Translations under genes and position numbers: made by a program
Notes under the pieces: generated by a model
Seen by the model: the letters and a program-made list of their open reading frames with translations, nothing else
Databases searched by the model: none
What the model was told of the DNA's origin: nothing
Shown: positions 38,173-50,159 of the stretch, one piece after another
Position numbering within the stretch: position 1 is the stretch's first letter
Layout of the letters: each line of letters opens with the position of its first letter
DNA from: Sipunculus nudus
Taxonomy: Eukaryota; Annelida; Sipuncula; Golfingiida; Sipunculidae
Direction of reading: 5' to 3'
Length of the DNA stretch: 64,000 bases
Assembly: GCA_026874595.1 (NCBI GenBank)
Contig: CM049318.1
Location: 55,691,250-55,755,249, forward strand

Positions 38173-39216
38173 TCAGCTTTGTTTTCGGTTCAACATTTTC
38201 CATGCTTCTCTCATGTCGTCGATGTTTTTTGTATGGCCTACAAAGAACTTTCTGTCTTCTCTTAAACGTTGCATAGTTTTTCCTTTGTGACCGGAAAGGA
38301 AACAACGACCGAGATTTACGAATGTCTTATTAAGATTTTCTACAAGGATGCCGGTCATAAACATATCATCCACAGGGTACAGTGGCACATGGAAAGACGC
38401 GGTGTACATATCCGCGACCATGTCATATGTGTACGCAAATCCTATACCGATCATGTATGGAGGAGTGTACGTTTTGTTGTAAACCTCTTGGATTACACAC
38501 CATTTATGCCACGGAGTGCATCTCCTTGGTTTTTTTTTCCTGCCCACGGAACCAAAGAAGAACCGCTCTTTATGCTTCAAGTCGCTGAATAGGGTTCCTA
38601 ACACTTTCCTCATATCAAAAATTGCATCATCATCAGCTTTGATGACAAACCTGGCATTTTTGCACCAGTGATGCATAAAATTCAAGGCCGTCAGACCTTT
38701 TCGGGCCAGATTCCTGTATGCTTCAATAAAATCCCCAATGACAAGGTCTTGATTACGGTTCTGTTCCGATACGATTTCAGGACTTATGGTCCCTTCTGTG
38801 CCTTGTTTTCCTAGCACGAAAATCGTCCTCAGATGGTGCTTAGCAAATAAAGTTTCATTGCCATATGCCTGCCTGATAAACTCTCTTTGTAAAACATTCT
38901 CCGGTGAAGTATACACGTAAAGAAGCGTGATTTGCTCGCCAGAATTTGCAATACATTTAGATCTGTTAAACATCAGCAGTTTTGGTTCACCATACTTATT
39001 GTACTCTGGAACGCCTGGCTCTATATAACCTGTACTTTTCAGCCGCCCTTCTCCCTTGGTAGCTTTCAGTTTATCGTCAGACTGTAATTCCTTTAGATCG
39101 TTCTGCAAATCTGAAGTGTTAAATTGTCCAATGTAACTTGGAAGACAAACCAAAGCTAAACACCCAGTGATAAACAGGAAGATCAGTAGTCGTCCCCTGA
39201 TTCTTGTTGGGATTAT
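38173..39216 (-). pseudogene. GT31 galactosyltransferase copy 3, start codon lost
   Basis: The 347-codon frame is uninterrupted from anchor to C-terminus and keeps the DxD (ADDDAIF) and VDDMF motifs. However, the codon aligned with the initiator of copy 1 is ATA (39214-39216; the plus strand reads TAT where copies 1, 2 and 4 read CAT). Upstream in frame is a TGA ten codons before it, with no ATG between. The next in-frame Met lies near residue 82, past the anchor, so a product begun there would lack Golgi targeting. A TTG at residue 22 is open but would also remove most of the anchor. Either this copy is dead, it uses a non-AUG start, or an unseen upstream exon supplies the start. Differences from copy 1 are concentrated in the stem. 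Confidence 0.8.
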
Positions 39217-39783
39217 CGTGTTATCTGATGCAGTCGGCCTTCACCTCACAGCTCTGCTTTTACCAGCTTATGTTGACCGCATATTTAGTAGGTAACCTAA
39301 CAATGTGAAAGAAGTTTATATTAAGCAACTAGAAAGAATTTATACAATTACACGCATAATGATCATAGTTGTAGACACACTGTCCCCCTATCTCTCTCTC
39401 TCTGATTTTAAGTCCGATTATCAATAAAACAATGTTTAAATAGACAGGAATAAGCAACTGTTTAGCACTGGATACAGCCAGAACTTGCGGTATATATATG
39501 TGTTTTCTCTCACAGATAAGCTATGAATGAACGTTTGGTTTCATCAGTGACCGCACATGATTCTCAATTTCTTCAAAGCAATTTTGGTATATAAAAAGTG
39601 ACAAATATATAAATATTTTAATTATATGTTAGAAGTAATTAGTAAATATTCTTAAGGTCATATTATATCAAAACGTTATTGCCTTCAACTAAACTAAGAA
39701 AATCTGCTCTATCATTGGAAATCATTTTTTTTCGGCGAAGTTACAAGCTTTTGGTTACAGCATGTATCTGTGTATCCATGAAA

Positions 39784-40364
39784 TGACAATAGCGGGTACT
39801 AAAATAACCAAAAAAAAAACATGCGTAATAAATTTCCGGAAAACTCCTCTGAGACCCTTTGACCGAACTTTTCACAACCCTGCATATTATTCACTCTTGT
39901 GTAAACTGGTGCGTAACAAAGATTGGTGGCACCACCTGCAATCTTTTTAATGCAGTATGAATCTTGGTCTCTAAGTGATAACAGCCTATATCTCGGGAGT
40001 TGTTCAGTGTATTGTGCACATCCTTAGATCTGGGATCTGTCCATCTCGTGCACGCGACTGGTGGCGGCGTCATTTTCACCCTGGCGTCTATCCATGTAAC
40101 TGCCATCTATTCGGCTCAGTGATTGGTTAAATGTACTGAAATTCTTATGTTAATAGTTTTTTTCATATTTCGATCTTGTATTGAAGACTGTAAGGGGGGG
40201 GGGGGTATCTGTAATCGTATTTGCGTGCCACCGATCCGTTTGTTGTCTTGGGTGAAAATCACATATCTCTTGAGTGGTTCAATGTATCGGTCTGAAATTT
40301 GGCATGTCAATCCATCTTGGACAATTTTCTTGTAGATAAGACAGGTAGCGCCATGTATCTTCCT
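39784..40364 (+). repeat. Diverged H1-like core fragments
   Basis: Contains GGTGGCACCACCTGCAATC (39925-39943), ATATCTCGGGAG and GACAGGTAGCGCC, recognisable as decayed pieces of the H1 core, plus a poly-G run at about 40194-40205. Duplicated at 41950-42530. Confidence 0.55.
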
Positions 40365-40916
40365 TTTTAGCTAAGCTGACTATAAGTCATCTGAGCTATA
40401 GTCGTGGTCCATTGTCCGTCGTCCGTCCGTCTGTCTGTCCGTCCGTCCGGATGTCCGTCCGTAAGACTGGCACGTTTCGACACCATTGGACCTACGAATC
40501 TGAAATTTGCCATACAGTTAGATGTCCCAAAAATCTCCTACCATGCCGAAAATAGGACTTCGTTCCTTCGAGATATTAAGGAAAAACCTCAATTTTTTAT
40601 AAGAAATCTATTTTCACACTTCAGGACTGCCTAATATCAAAACAACTCATCTGGTTTTCTTCATATTTACCATAAATATTCCTCTATATATTTCCTATGT
40701 ACATGCCAGAAATTAAGTCATTATTATTTAATTTAAAAAAAAGTTATGGGCCCAAACATAATGGACTTTGTAAAAAAATCAGGAAAGATATTTGGTCACT
40801 TAAGACCAAAAGTGTTAAAGGTAGGGACTTTTTTTCAGTAATACAAATTTACTTGATCAAAATTTAATTGTATACCAAAAATTAGATCAAAATCTGTTAA
40901 ATTTTTACGGTTTACG
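40365..40916 (+). mobile_element. H3 element, 5' part
   Basis: Starts TTTTTAGCTAAGCTGACTAT..AAGTCATCTGAGC followed by the CCGTCCGTC-rich segment. It is cut at 40916 by the tandem-duplication junction; the second copy (from 42531) continues into 43079. Confidence 0.7.
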
Positions 40917-41382
40917 GATTACGGTTCTGTTCCGATACGATTTCAGGACTTATGGTCCCTTCTGTGCCTTGTTTTCCTAGCACGAAAATCGTCCTCAGAT
41001 GGTGCTTAGCAAATAAAGTTTCATTGCCATATGCCTGCCTGATAAACTCTCTTTGTAAAACATTCTCCGGTGAAGTATACACGTAAAGAAGCGTGATTTG
41101 CTCGCCAGAATTTGCAATACATTTAGATCTGTTAAACATCAGCAGTTTTGGTTCACCATACTTATTGTACTCTGGAACGCCTGGCTCTATATAACCTGTA
41201 CTTTTCAGCCGCCCTTCTCCCTTGGTAGCTTTCAGTTTATCGTCAGACTATAATTCCTTTAGATCGTTCTGCAAATCTGAAGTGTTAAATTGTCCAATGT
41301 AACTTGGAAGACAAACCAAAGCTAAACACCCAGTGATAAGCAGGAAGATCAGTAGTCGTCCCCTGATTCTTGTTGGGATCAT
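40917..41382 (-). pseudogene. GT31 galactosyltransferase copy 4, truncated fragment
   Basis: Codons 1 to about 155 of the gene, created when 38751-40916 was copied in tandem. The initiator ATG is present (41380-41382), unlike in its source copy 3. Codon 45 (41248-41250) is TAG where the others encode Gln. The fragment ends at the duplication junction at 40917, well before the DxD motif, so no catalytic domain is encoded. It shares copy 3-specific bases such as the Pro-to-Arg change at residue 9, which shows it derives from copy 3. Confidence 0.9.
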
Positions 41383-43078
41383 CGTGTTATCTGATGCAGT
41401 CGGCCTTCACCTCACAGCTCTGCTTTTACCAGCTTATGTTGACCGCATATTTAGTAGGTAACCTAACAATGTGAAAGAAGTTTATATTAAGCAACTAGAA
41501 AGAATTTATACAATTACACGCATAATGATCATAGTTGTAGACACACTGTCCCCCTATCTCTCTCTCTCTGATTTTAAGTCCGATTATCAATAAAACAATG
41601 TTTAAATAGACAGGAATAAGCAACTGTTTAGCACTGGATACAGCCAGAACTTGCGGTATATATATGTGTTTTCTCTCACAGATAAGCTATGAATGAACGT
41701 TTGGTTTCATCAGTGACCGCACATGATTCTCAATTTCTTCAAAGCAATTTTGGTATATAAAAAGTGACAAATATATAAATATTTTAATTATATGTTAGAA
41801 GTAATTAGTAAATATTCTTAAGGTCATATTATATCAAAACGTTATTGCCTTCAACTAAACTAAGAAAATCTGCTCTATCATTGGAAATCATTTTTTTTCG
41901 GCGAAGTTACAAGCTTTTGGTTACAGCATGTATCTGTGTATCCATGAAATGACAATAGCGGGTACTAAAATAACCAAAAAAAAAACATGCGTAATAAATT
42001 TCCGGAAAACTCCTCTGAGACCCTTTGACCGAACTTTTCAAAACCCTGCATATTATTCACTCTTGTGTAAACTGGTGCGTAACAAAGATTGGTGGCACCA
42101 CCTGCAATCTTTTTAATGCAGTATGAATCTTGGTCTCTAAGTGATAACAGCCTATATCTCGGGAGTTGTTCAGTGTATTGTGCACATCCTTAGATCTGGG
42201 ATCTGTCCATCTCGTGCACGCGACTGGTGGCGGCGTCATTTTCACCCTGGCGTCTATCCATGTAACTGCCATCTATCCGGCTCAGTGATTGGTTAAATGT
42301 ACTGTAATTCTTATGTTAATAGTTTTTTTCATATTTCGATCTTGTATTGAAGACTGTAAGGGGGGGGGGGGGGGGTATCTGTAATCGTATTTGCGTGCCA
42401 CCGATCCGTTTGTTGTCTTGGGTGAAAATCACTCATATCTCTTGAGTGGTTCAATGTATCGGTCTGAAATTTGGCATGTCAATCCATCTTGGACAATTTT
42501 CTTGTAGATAAGACAGGTAGCGCCATGTATCTTCCTTTTTAGCTAAGCTGACTATAAGTCATCTGAGCTATAGTCGTGGTCCATTGTCCGTCGTCCGTCC
42601 GTCTGTCTGTCCGTCCGTCCGGATGTCCGTCCGTAAGACTGGCACGTTTCGACACCATTGGACCTACGAATCTGAAATTTGCCATACAGTTAGATGTCCC
42701 AAAAATCTCCTACCATGCCGAAAATAGGACTTCGTTCCTTCGAGATATTAAGGAAAAACCTCAATATTTTATAAGAAATCTATTTTCACACTTCAGGACT
42801 ACCTAATATCAAAACAACTCATCTGGTTTTCTTCATATTTACCATAAATATTCCTCTATATATTTCCTATGTACATGCCAGAAATTAAGTCATTATTATT
42901 TAATTTAAAAAAAAGTTATGGGCCCAAACATAATGGACTTTGTAAAAAAATCAGGAAAGATATTTGGTCACTTAAGACCAAAAGTGTTAAAGGTAGGGAC
43001 TTTTTTTCAGTAATACAACTTTACTTGATCAAAATTTAATTGTATACCAAAAATTAGATCAAAATCTGTTAAATTTTT

Positions 43079-44307
43079 TTAAATATTGGCAAAAATATAA
43101 AATTAGTACCTTAAATGTTGCCCAAGTTTGACCATGGCACTTTTTTTTCCTGTAAGTACTGTGGATTTAATTTTAACAGCATGTTTTTGTTAGCATTTTG
43201 TCTGTTAACACCAAAAATTTGAAATCAGTTGATCAAAAACTGTAGATTTTATTCAAGTTTTCAAGCACCATGTCACATCAAGTTTACATCAAGCTAGTGT
43301 TATGCAGTTTGCTAGAGTTCAGCTCCCCAGCTTCAGCTCTAAGTTCCTTAAATTTAGCATACAGTTAGATGTCTCCAAAATCCCCTACCATGCCAAGAAT
43401 TTGATCACTAGGACTTAATTCCCTTTTTACATTAAAAGCCCATTGTTACACTGTAAGACTGCCTAATATCAAAACCACTGATCTGACTTTGATCATATAT
43501 AATATACATATTTTTCTATACATTCGCTATGCACATGCCAGAAATGATGTCAGTATTGTGTAATTGTTTTAAGTTATGGGCCCAAACATAATGCACTTTT
43601 TAAAAAATCAAGAAATATATTTACTCCCTTAACAAGAGGATTGCTGAAGCTAGAGATTTTTTGTCAGGGATGTAAAATTATTTAATCAAGATTCAATTGA
43701 ATACCAAAAATTATTTCTGAATTTTTTCAAATTTTATAAGTTATTAGTATAAATATAAAATTAGTACCTTAAATTTTGCCCAACTTTAACCATGGCACGT
43801 TTGTTTCCTGAGAGCATTGTTGATATAATTTTCATATCATGTACACATAAGGATTTCATCTTTGTAGTTTAGAAAGCTGAAAGAAATTGGCCAAATATTG
43901 TAGCTTTTATTAATGTTTATATGAGACCATGTCAGACCCAAGCTTAATCCAGCCCCTCTTCAGTCACCTGTATGTTGACCTTGTTGACCTTTCATCAGAT
44001 TATGCATGCTTGAGCGAAGCATACACTGGGGCAGCCAGGCAGCTAATGCCCAGCCACAGTTGATCCAGGTGTCCAACCCAGCTCATTTTGTAGTTGTTTT
44101 GAAAAACAACATAACAATAAACAATAAATAAATAATTTTGTATTGTTTTTTTATAACAAATTAAAGAAAAATTAATAGAAAAGGAATTTGTTAGTTGATG
44201 AGTAACAGAAAATTAACTTGCAGTTACTTATAATGTAAGAATCTCGTATGGATGGATAGAATGTCAATGGTTATGTTATTCCAAATAACACCATGCAGTC
44301 ACCCATG
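43079..44307 (+). repeat. H3 interior, degenerate, and unassigned DNA
   Basis: Two partial H3 interiors in tandem (phrases AAGTTATGGGCCCAAACATAA and CCATGGCACG recur near 42916, 43132, 43573 and 43790). A hairpin ATGCTT-GAGCG-AAGCAT at 44006-44022 looks like the terminus of yet another element. Nothing recognised at 44050-44307. Confidence 0.5.
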
Positions 44308-44859
44308 TACGGAGCCCGGGAGACGACATGGTGAAATATATATTAATTCGTGCGCACGAATTACTAATCCGTGCGCACGAATTACTAATCCGTGCGCACG
44401 AATTACTAATTCGTGGCCACGAATTACTAATCCGCGCGCAGGAATTACGAGGTGTAAAAAATATATTTCCAAGGTGGAAAAAAATATTTATTAATTCGTG
44501 CGCACGAATTACTAATCCGTGGCCACGAATGACTAATTCGTGCGCACGGTTTACTAATTCGTGGCCACGAATTAGTGACCAATGAGAACAGCTCTCTTAT
44601 GTTGCTGGCTCAATGCTCATTGGCTACTAATTCGTGCGCACGAGTTATTAATTCGTGCGCTCGAATTACTAGCCAATGAGAAGCAAGCACACATCGACTC
44701 AGTCTAGGCACAGGCTGGCAGTTTTAGCGGGCACATACGGTTGTCAAAATGAAGCCACGCGCCTTCCGACAGTTCCGTGACTTCCTACCTTGGAAAATTC
44801 GGAACTCTGTATATTGAAAATAGAAAGGGCTTTAAGCGATACTTAAAGAATATAAATAT

Positions 44860-45835
44860 AAAACTCACAGATCCAGTTGCCGTGCATAGTGGAAAATTTC
44901 ATCGTTCGGGCATAATGGGAACATTATTATAGACAAAGCCGATCAGGCTGAAATTTTTCACAGTTATTTTGCTTCACAATGTAACTCCAGTTACAGTTCT
45001 CAATCGCCATTTGACAGTGATGCTTAATTGCAAATTACGCATAAACTAGGTGAAATGAACTTCACAGAACTTCTCATGTCATATTTGGTCGCTTTCCTGA
45101 CAGGAACACATAAACATGATATGTTTGAAAGCCAATAAGCGTTTGGAAATTTTGAAAAAATTATAAATTCCTATTCTCTATGAAAGTTTTAGGTCGTATG
45201 TATAAATCCTTAATACATCTAGTACTGGAGTATGGTGTTTTAATATTAAACAATTGATTTGTCAGACAGTCGTACCGACTTGAGAGTATACAACGGAAAG
45301 CATGTTTAACATGCACTGGAGCACTCTCGACTTCCAGCACTGGAACTATGGTAAAAGAGCTATAATGGTCAAGTATAAAAATAAGAAGAAAGTTGGCTAT
45401 ACAATCCACATTTTATGAAATGATTAACGGACTAGCACCAGATTATCTGCTTATATATTAACTCAAACTCTGTCTCATGCTTCGCCCTATACAGTCCGCG
45501 CATATCGCATTTGCTAAAGATACTAAGGTTCAAACGGAAAGACTGTCGCTTTTCTTTCCTTCCAATTTTCTTTTCTTTCCTTTCAATAGCCTGCAAACTT
45601 TGGAACAGTGTCATATATTTAAGTCTACTTCAATCGATTCCTTTAAGGAAAATGTTCGTGACTGTTTAAACCCTGCCTCTCGAGAAATATACAGTTATTA
45701 TTGCGACAATCATCGTCAACATGATATTATCCATACTCGGTTACGACTAGATGCCAGTTACTTAAATCAATACCTATTTTCAATAGGAAATACTGATGTT
45801 TTTAATCTAATTGATATGCTCGATATGAACTGAGA
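44860..45835 (+). pseudogene. LINE ORF2 fragment inside the fold-back element
   Basis: Plus strand: a linker-like segment IDKADQAEIFHSYFASQC (about 44928-44985). After an internal deletion of the RT core comes the C-terminal region MYKSLIHLVLEYGVLILNN (about 45198), SYRLESIQRKACLTCTGA (about 45265), RRKLAIQSTFYEMINGLAPD (about 45385), and an open 118-codon frame (45477-45833) with SIDSFKENVRDCLN and IIHTRLRLDASYLNQYLFS. These are the usual C-terminal marks of a mollusc-type LINE. Palm motifs are absent, so it is inactive. It could be captured cargo or a LINE that inserted into the element. Confidence 0.75.
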
Positions 45836-45913
45836 CGTACGCCTACCAGTAATAATATATGTATAAGTATCAGTTAATGTGGAATGTCAATCTGTATACA
45901 TTACGTATATTAA

Positions 45914-45914
<1 letters not shown>

Positions 45915-45952
<38 letters not shown>
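45915..45952. repeat. (AT)n microsatellite
   Basis: About 19 AT units just downstream of the LINE fragment, inside the fold-back element; possibly seeded by the LINE 3' tail. Confidence 0.9.
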
Positions 45953-45955
<3 letters not shown>

Positions 45956-46393
45956 TATCGTCTGTGAATATATGTGCACTTTTCCAATCTGATCATTTAA
46001 ATATACATATATGCATTCATGTTAATTTTTCACATTCTTTTAATTTATATATGCAGGAGAGCAGTAGCATTAGCGTAAACGGCTACTTTGTTATCCTATT
46101 GAAATAAATATTTTTCCACCTTGGAAATATATTTTTCACACCTAGTAATTCGTGCGCACGGATTAGTAATTCGTGGCCACGCATTAGTAATCCGTGCGCA
46201 CGTATTAGTAATTCGTGCGCACGAATTAATAAATATTTTTTCCACTTTGGAAATTTATTTTTTCATACCGAGTAATTCGTGCGCACGAATTAGTAATTCG
46301 TGGCCACGGATTAGTAATTCGTGCGCACGGATTAGTAATTCGTGCGCACGAATTAATAAATATTTTTCACCATGTCGTCTCCCGGGCTCCGTA

Positions 46394-47296
46394 CCTATGG
46401 TATTTTTCAGTGAAATTTTAATGATAAAAAAATAAATCATATTATTCATTACTAATCATTAGGGATCATATGAAGGAAATTAATGATAGACATAGATGCA
46501 GTTGATAATATTAATCTAGATTACTACTGTGTCTAGTGTGTAGATTGATGTGAAAGTAATCCAAAGTGAATATATTACATTTATTTTTTTAAATATAAAT
46601 AAAAGCCATAAAGCCAGATACTTATGATCATTATTTAAATTTGTGAATTTTGTATATTCTGGATTCTCAACATCTTTGTTTGGCTAAAACTGAATAAATA
46701 CTAGACATGGTGCGAATGCTTTACAAATGTATTTGAATACGAATATGAATATGTACTGCATTAACAAATTTTATTGCATAAGAATGGGAATTCAGGTAAA
46801 AATTAAAGTATTTGAATACCAGTGCAGATACTTTCAAAATGTATTCATGAATGCATTCATGAATGCATTCATGAATATATTCTATAATATTATTTCAATA
46901 ATCATTTCAGTTATAATTTATTTTAAAAAATCACATGATTTCTTGTTATTTTTTAATAAAAATTATATTGGCACAATATTTGTTTTTAAATTTTAATAAA
47001 TAGTTAAACTCTTTTATAATATGTGCTGCTTATAAGTTATTAAAATTTAATAAATAGTTAAACTCTTTTATTATATGTGCTGCTTATAAGTTATATGGCC
47101 AAGTCAAAATCTGTGTGACAATAGCACTCCATTTGTTAATAAAATAAATGAAATCAATCCTCTTCCCTGTCTCCAAAGATACTATCAAAATCATACATAA
47201 GCTAAACACCAACAACTCATAATAAAGCTTATATTTATTTCCACACAAAACAAGCATGTGCCTCTTTCCCAAATCTTATTTTTTTATCATATATAA
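46394..47296. other. AT-rich DNA with two small tandem repeats
   Basis: No gene. A 12-bp palindromic unit (ATGAATGCATTC) is repeated about three times at 46841-46877. A 54-bp unit (AATAAATAGTTAAACTC...) is present twice at 46990-47095. The 89-codon frame here is low-complexity and not convincing. Confidence 0.6.
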
Positions 47297-48201
47297 CAGC
47301 TGAGCGCCGTGACCCATGGGTCCCTTGTTTCGTTGAATAATTGATTCCCTTTTTTTCACTTGTGGTTTGCCTTATTGGCCTTAAATTATACATGTCCAAT
47401 GATCTTGGATATCTCCATCTCCTGCTCAAGTCTGGTGTCGCCATCTACAATTGTTTTCGCGTGTCGGCCATCCATGTATTTGCTCAGGTAGAAAATAGCT
47501 CATGTCTCAGGTGTGGTTCAATGTATTGGTCTGAAATTTGGCATGTCGATCCCTCTTGGACAGTTTTCTCTTTAATCAGATAGGTGGCGCCACATTTCCG
47601 TTTTCGTAGAATTCATTGATGCCCCTTTATCAGCATGTCCATAAATTTGGATGTGTCCATCTCGTATTAAAGAGTTGTGGCGCCATATGATATCGATTTC
47701 GCGTGGCGTTCATCCGTGCGTTTGCTTTAGGTCAAAATTGCTCATATCTCAGGGAAGGTTTAATGTATTGGTCTGAACTTTTGCTTCCATCTTAAACAGT
47801 TATCTCGTAGACGAGACCAGTGGCGACACCTGCCTTCCCGTTTTCGTAGAATTCATTAAAGACCTTTTCTCAGGAATTGTTTGCCATATTTGCTTGAAAT
47901 TGGGCATGTCCAAAGAACATAGATATTTCCATCCTGTTCTCGGAACTGGTAGTACCATCTGTCCATAGATCTTTGAATGATTTATCTTGTATACAAGACT
48001 ACTTTGGCCACCTACAATCAGTTTAATATTTTATCCATCTGTTTTTTTTTCGTGAAAAGAACCTAATAGGAGGATTTTTATTGGGATCTCTGTTACCACA
48101 AATTTGGATTCATGTCATGTCAGGAACATTCAATGCCTTACTTTAATCATGCCTCTGTGATTTCGCAGATACATGGAGTCGCCTTTCGACTGCCCGTTTT
48201 T
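47297..48201 (+). mobile_element. H3 3' end followed by decayed H1 sequence
   Basis: CAGCTGAGCGCCGTGACCCATGGGTCCCTTGTTT (47297-47330) is an intact H3 terminus. H1-like core phrases follow (AGGTGGCGCCACATTT at 47582, TTTGGCATGTC), then a decayed H1 end (GATACATGGAGTCGCC..CGACTGCCCGTTTTTAG) that closes at 48201-48204, abutting the next H3. Confidence 0.6.
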
Positions 48202-49560
48202 AGCTCAGCTGACTTTCAGCCACGCTGTGCCATAGCGATGGGTCATTGTCCGTCGTCCTTCTGTCTGTCCGTCTGGCCGTTAACAAGGGCACAAATTGTA
48301 ACCGTAAGGACTAGGATCATGAAACCTATGCAGTCCTAGAGGTTCTAAAAAGGGGTCCTTGTAAATATGAAATGAGGTCAGTGCGACCTATATTCTCCGA
48401 GTTACGGGGTCTGTTTGCATCCCCAAAGAATTAATTCTTATAACCAAAAGTTCCATCCCAAAACTTTCATCTTCCACATACGCCTCACCTACCAACATTG
48501 TAAGAACCATAATTATTTTGAGGTCACAAGGTCAAAAATTAAGTTCACAGGACCCACTTCATTGAGAGCTTGTGGATGCGTTTTAAGCCAAACCTTTCAT
48601 CCCAAACCTTTGATCTGCCACATATGGCTCACATACCAAGTTGGAGAAGAATCCTTTAGATTTTGAGGTCACAAGGTCAAAAGTCAAGTTCACAGGATCC
48701 ACTTCTTTTAAGGGTTGTGGACACATTTCAAGCTAGACTTTTCATTCCAAACATTCTAGCATTGATATATCGGTTCTCTGCCAACAGGAGAAAAGACCTG
48801 TTGATTTTGAGGTCAAAGGTCAAGTTCACAGCACCCACTTCTTGCGTGGAGTCATTTTAAGGCAAACGTTTCAACCCACACGTTCCATCTGTCATATATG
48901 GCTTACCTACCAATAGGGGAAGAACCCTATTGATGTTGATTGCAAAAGGTAGAAGTCAAGGTCACAATACTAAATTATTCCAAATGATTGTGAACATATA
49001 TGAAGCTTAACTTTTCATCCCAAACCTTCAGTCGTTCACATGTGCCTCCTCTATGCATCACTCAGTTTGATTCAACCTTTATATTTGGTCTTTTTGCTTA
49101 AAAAAATATCATTCATGTTTAGGTCAGCTGGTCAGGAGGTTAAAGGTTGCAGGTCAAAGTTATTCACATATTGGTTGCCTAGTGATTACTTCTGTTTTAA
49201 GTGGTTAGTAGTTTCCCATCACTCTAGAAAGAATCTAATTGATATGAGGGGAAAAGGCCAAGGGCATAGATCAGGGATGTTCACAATAAAAACTTACTTC
49301 GTAGACCATCTCTATTTTTCACGTATATATAACCATTGCACTCCAATTGGTACATTTCACTGTGTGGCCGTAATTGTGACGACATTTGTGAAATATGACT
49401 CCCTTTTGTATCAGCTCGTTGAATGATAAGAACATCATTAGGCACTATGAGAATATTGTATTAAGGTTTAGCTACTGATTCAAAAGATGGCGGTTACATA
49501 TTGCCGTATATTTTACGGAATCATAACAAAAAACTTAGTTTCCTAGATATCCATTTTTTT
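48202..49560 (+). mobile_element. H3 element with ~140-bp core repeats
   Basis: Starts AGCTCAGCTGACTTTCAG and contains the same core repeats as 8899-10150 (GAGGTCACAAGGTCAAA phrases at about 48523, 48668, 48810, 48955). It is more diverged, and its 3' part has been replaced by the next H3 start at 49565. Confidence 0.6.
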
Positions 49561-49564
49561 TTAA

Positions 49565-50159
49565 ATCAGCTGACTATAAATCTTCTGAGGTATAGTCGTG
49601 GTCCATTTTCAGTCGTCCGTCCGTCTGTAAGACTGGCACGTTTCTGTACTCATTTCTCTTAATAATTGTTGAATTTATATACATTTTTTTAGGTATATAA
49701 ATTTATTTAATCAAGATTCAATTGTATACCCAAAATTTGATCTGAATTTTGTATTTTTTGTGTTATTTGCTTTAATATAAAATCAGTACGTTAATTTTGT
49801 CCAATTTTGACCTTGGCATACTTAGTATTTGTTCCTGTAAGTACCTTCGATTTAATTTTCACAGCAGGTACACATTTAGTAATTAATCTGTTAAATTATG
49901 AATTTTGAAAATTAAAGCTTAAAAATTAGCCTTGTTCTTGAAGTTTCTAGAACGGGATCTAGGCCTTGACATGTATGAAGAAGTGTTGTTCATCCTCCCT
50001 CTACTGCAATTGATTCCTTTGCACATGTACACTAGGACATTTGTTTTTATTGCAAATGTGTATAACTTTCATATGTTGTATGTGTATGGATTGAAGCTGT
50101 TCAAGTCAGAAATTTAAAAGCATTTTATATATTCAGTTGTGTTATATTACAAATGTTAA
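49565..50159 (+). mobile_element. H3 element, left part, interrupted by a LINE
   Basis: Starts near AAATCAGCTGACTATAAATCTTCTGAGG and continues as typical H3 interior to the target duplication ACAAATGTTAA (50149-50159). It resumes at 54876 and runs to about 55317. Confidence 0.65.

Larger units (their letters stand above)
32963..39783. repeat. Segmental duplication, unit 3 (partial)
   Basis: Third direct copy, from the TTTAAAGGCTC boundary through the LINE fossil and GT31 copy 3 to about 39783. There it diverges from units 1 and 2, just after the phrase TTACAAGCTTTTGG. Left of about 36550 it matches unit 1 best; right of that it matches unit 2 best. Confidence 0.85.
38751..43078. repeat. Recent 2166-bp tandem duplication
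   Basis: 38751-40916 is repeated at 40917-43078, offset 2166, nearly identical. The main differences are a G-run (about 10 versus about 15, near 40195 and 42360) and single bases. It copies the 5' third of the GT31 gene, its promoter region and the following repeats. The junction reads AAATTTTTACGGTTTACG|GATTACGG, a short ACGG-rich filler. Confidence 0.9.
44308..46393. mobile_element. Fold-back transposon with palindromic arms and LINE cargo
   Basis: Long inverted arms (about 44308-44580 and 46100-46393). They begin TACGGAGCCCGGGAGACGAC and its complement, with about 29 identical terminal bases. Inward, the arms are built of the 14-bp palindromes TTCGTGCGCACGAA and TTCGTGGCCACGAA spaced by TACTAATC-type linkers. 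Flanks are CCCATG and CCTATG, a possible 6-bp target duplication with one change; TA is the alternative. No transposase frame. The frames translating the arms (CARITNP repeats) are not genes. Confidence 0.8.

Noticed and set aside
44252-44585. Open frames with CARITNP / RAHELLI repeats as a repeat protein
   Set aside because: They are translations of the palindromic arm repeats; equivalent frames appear in several phases and on both strands.
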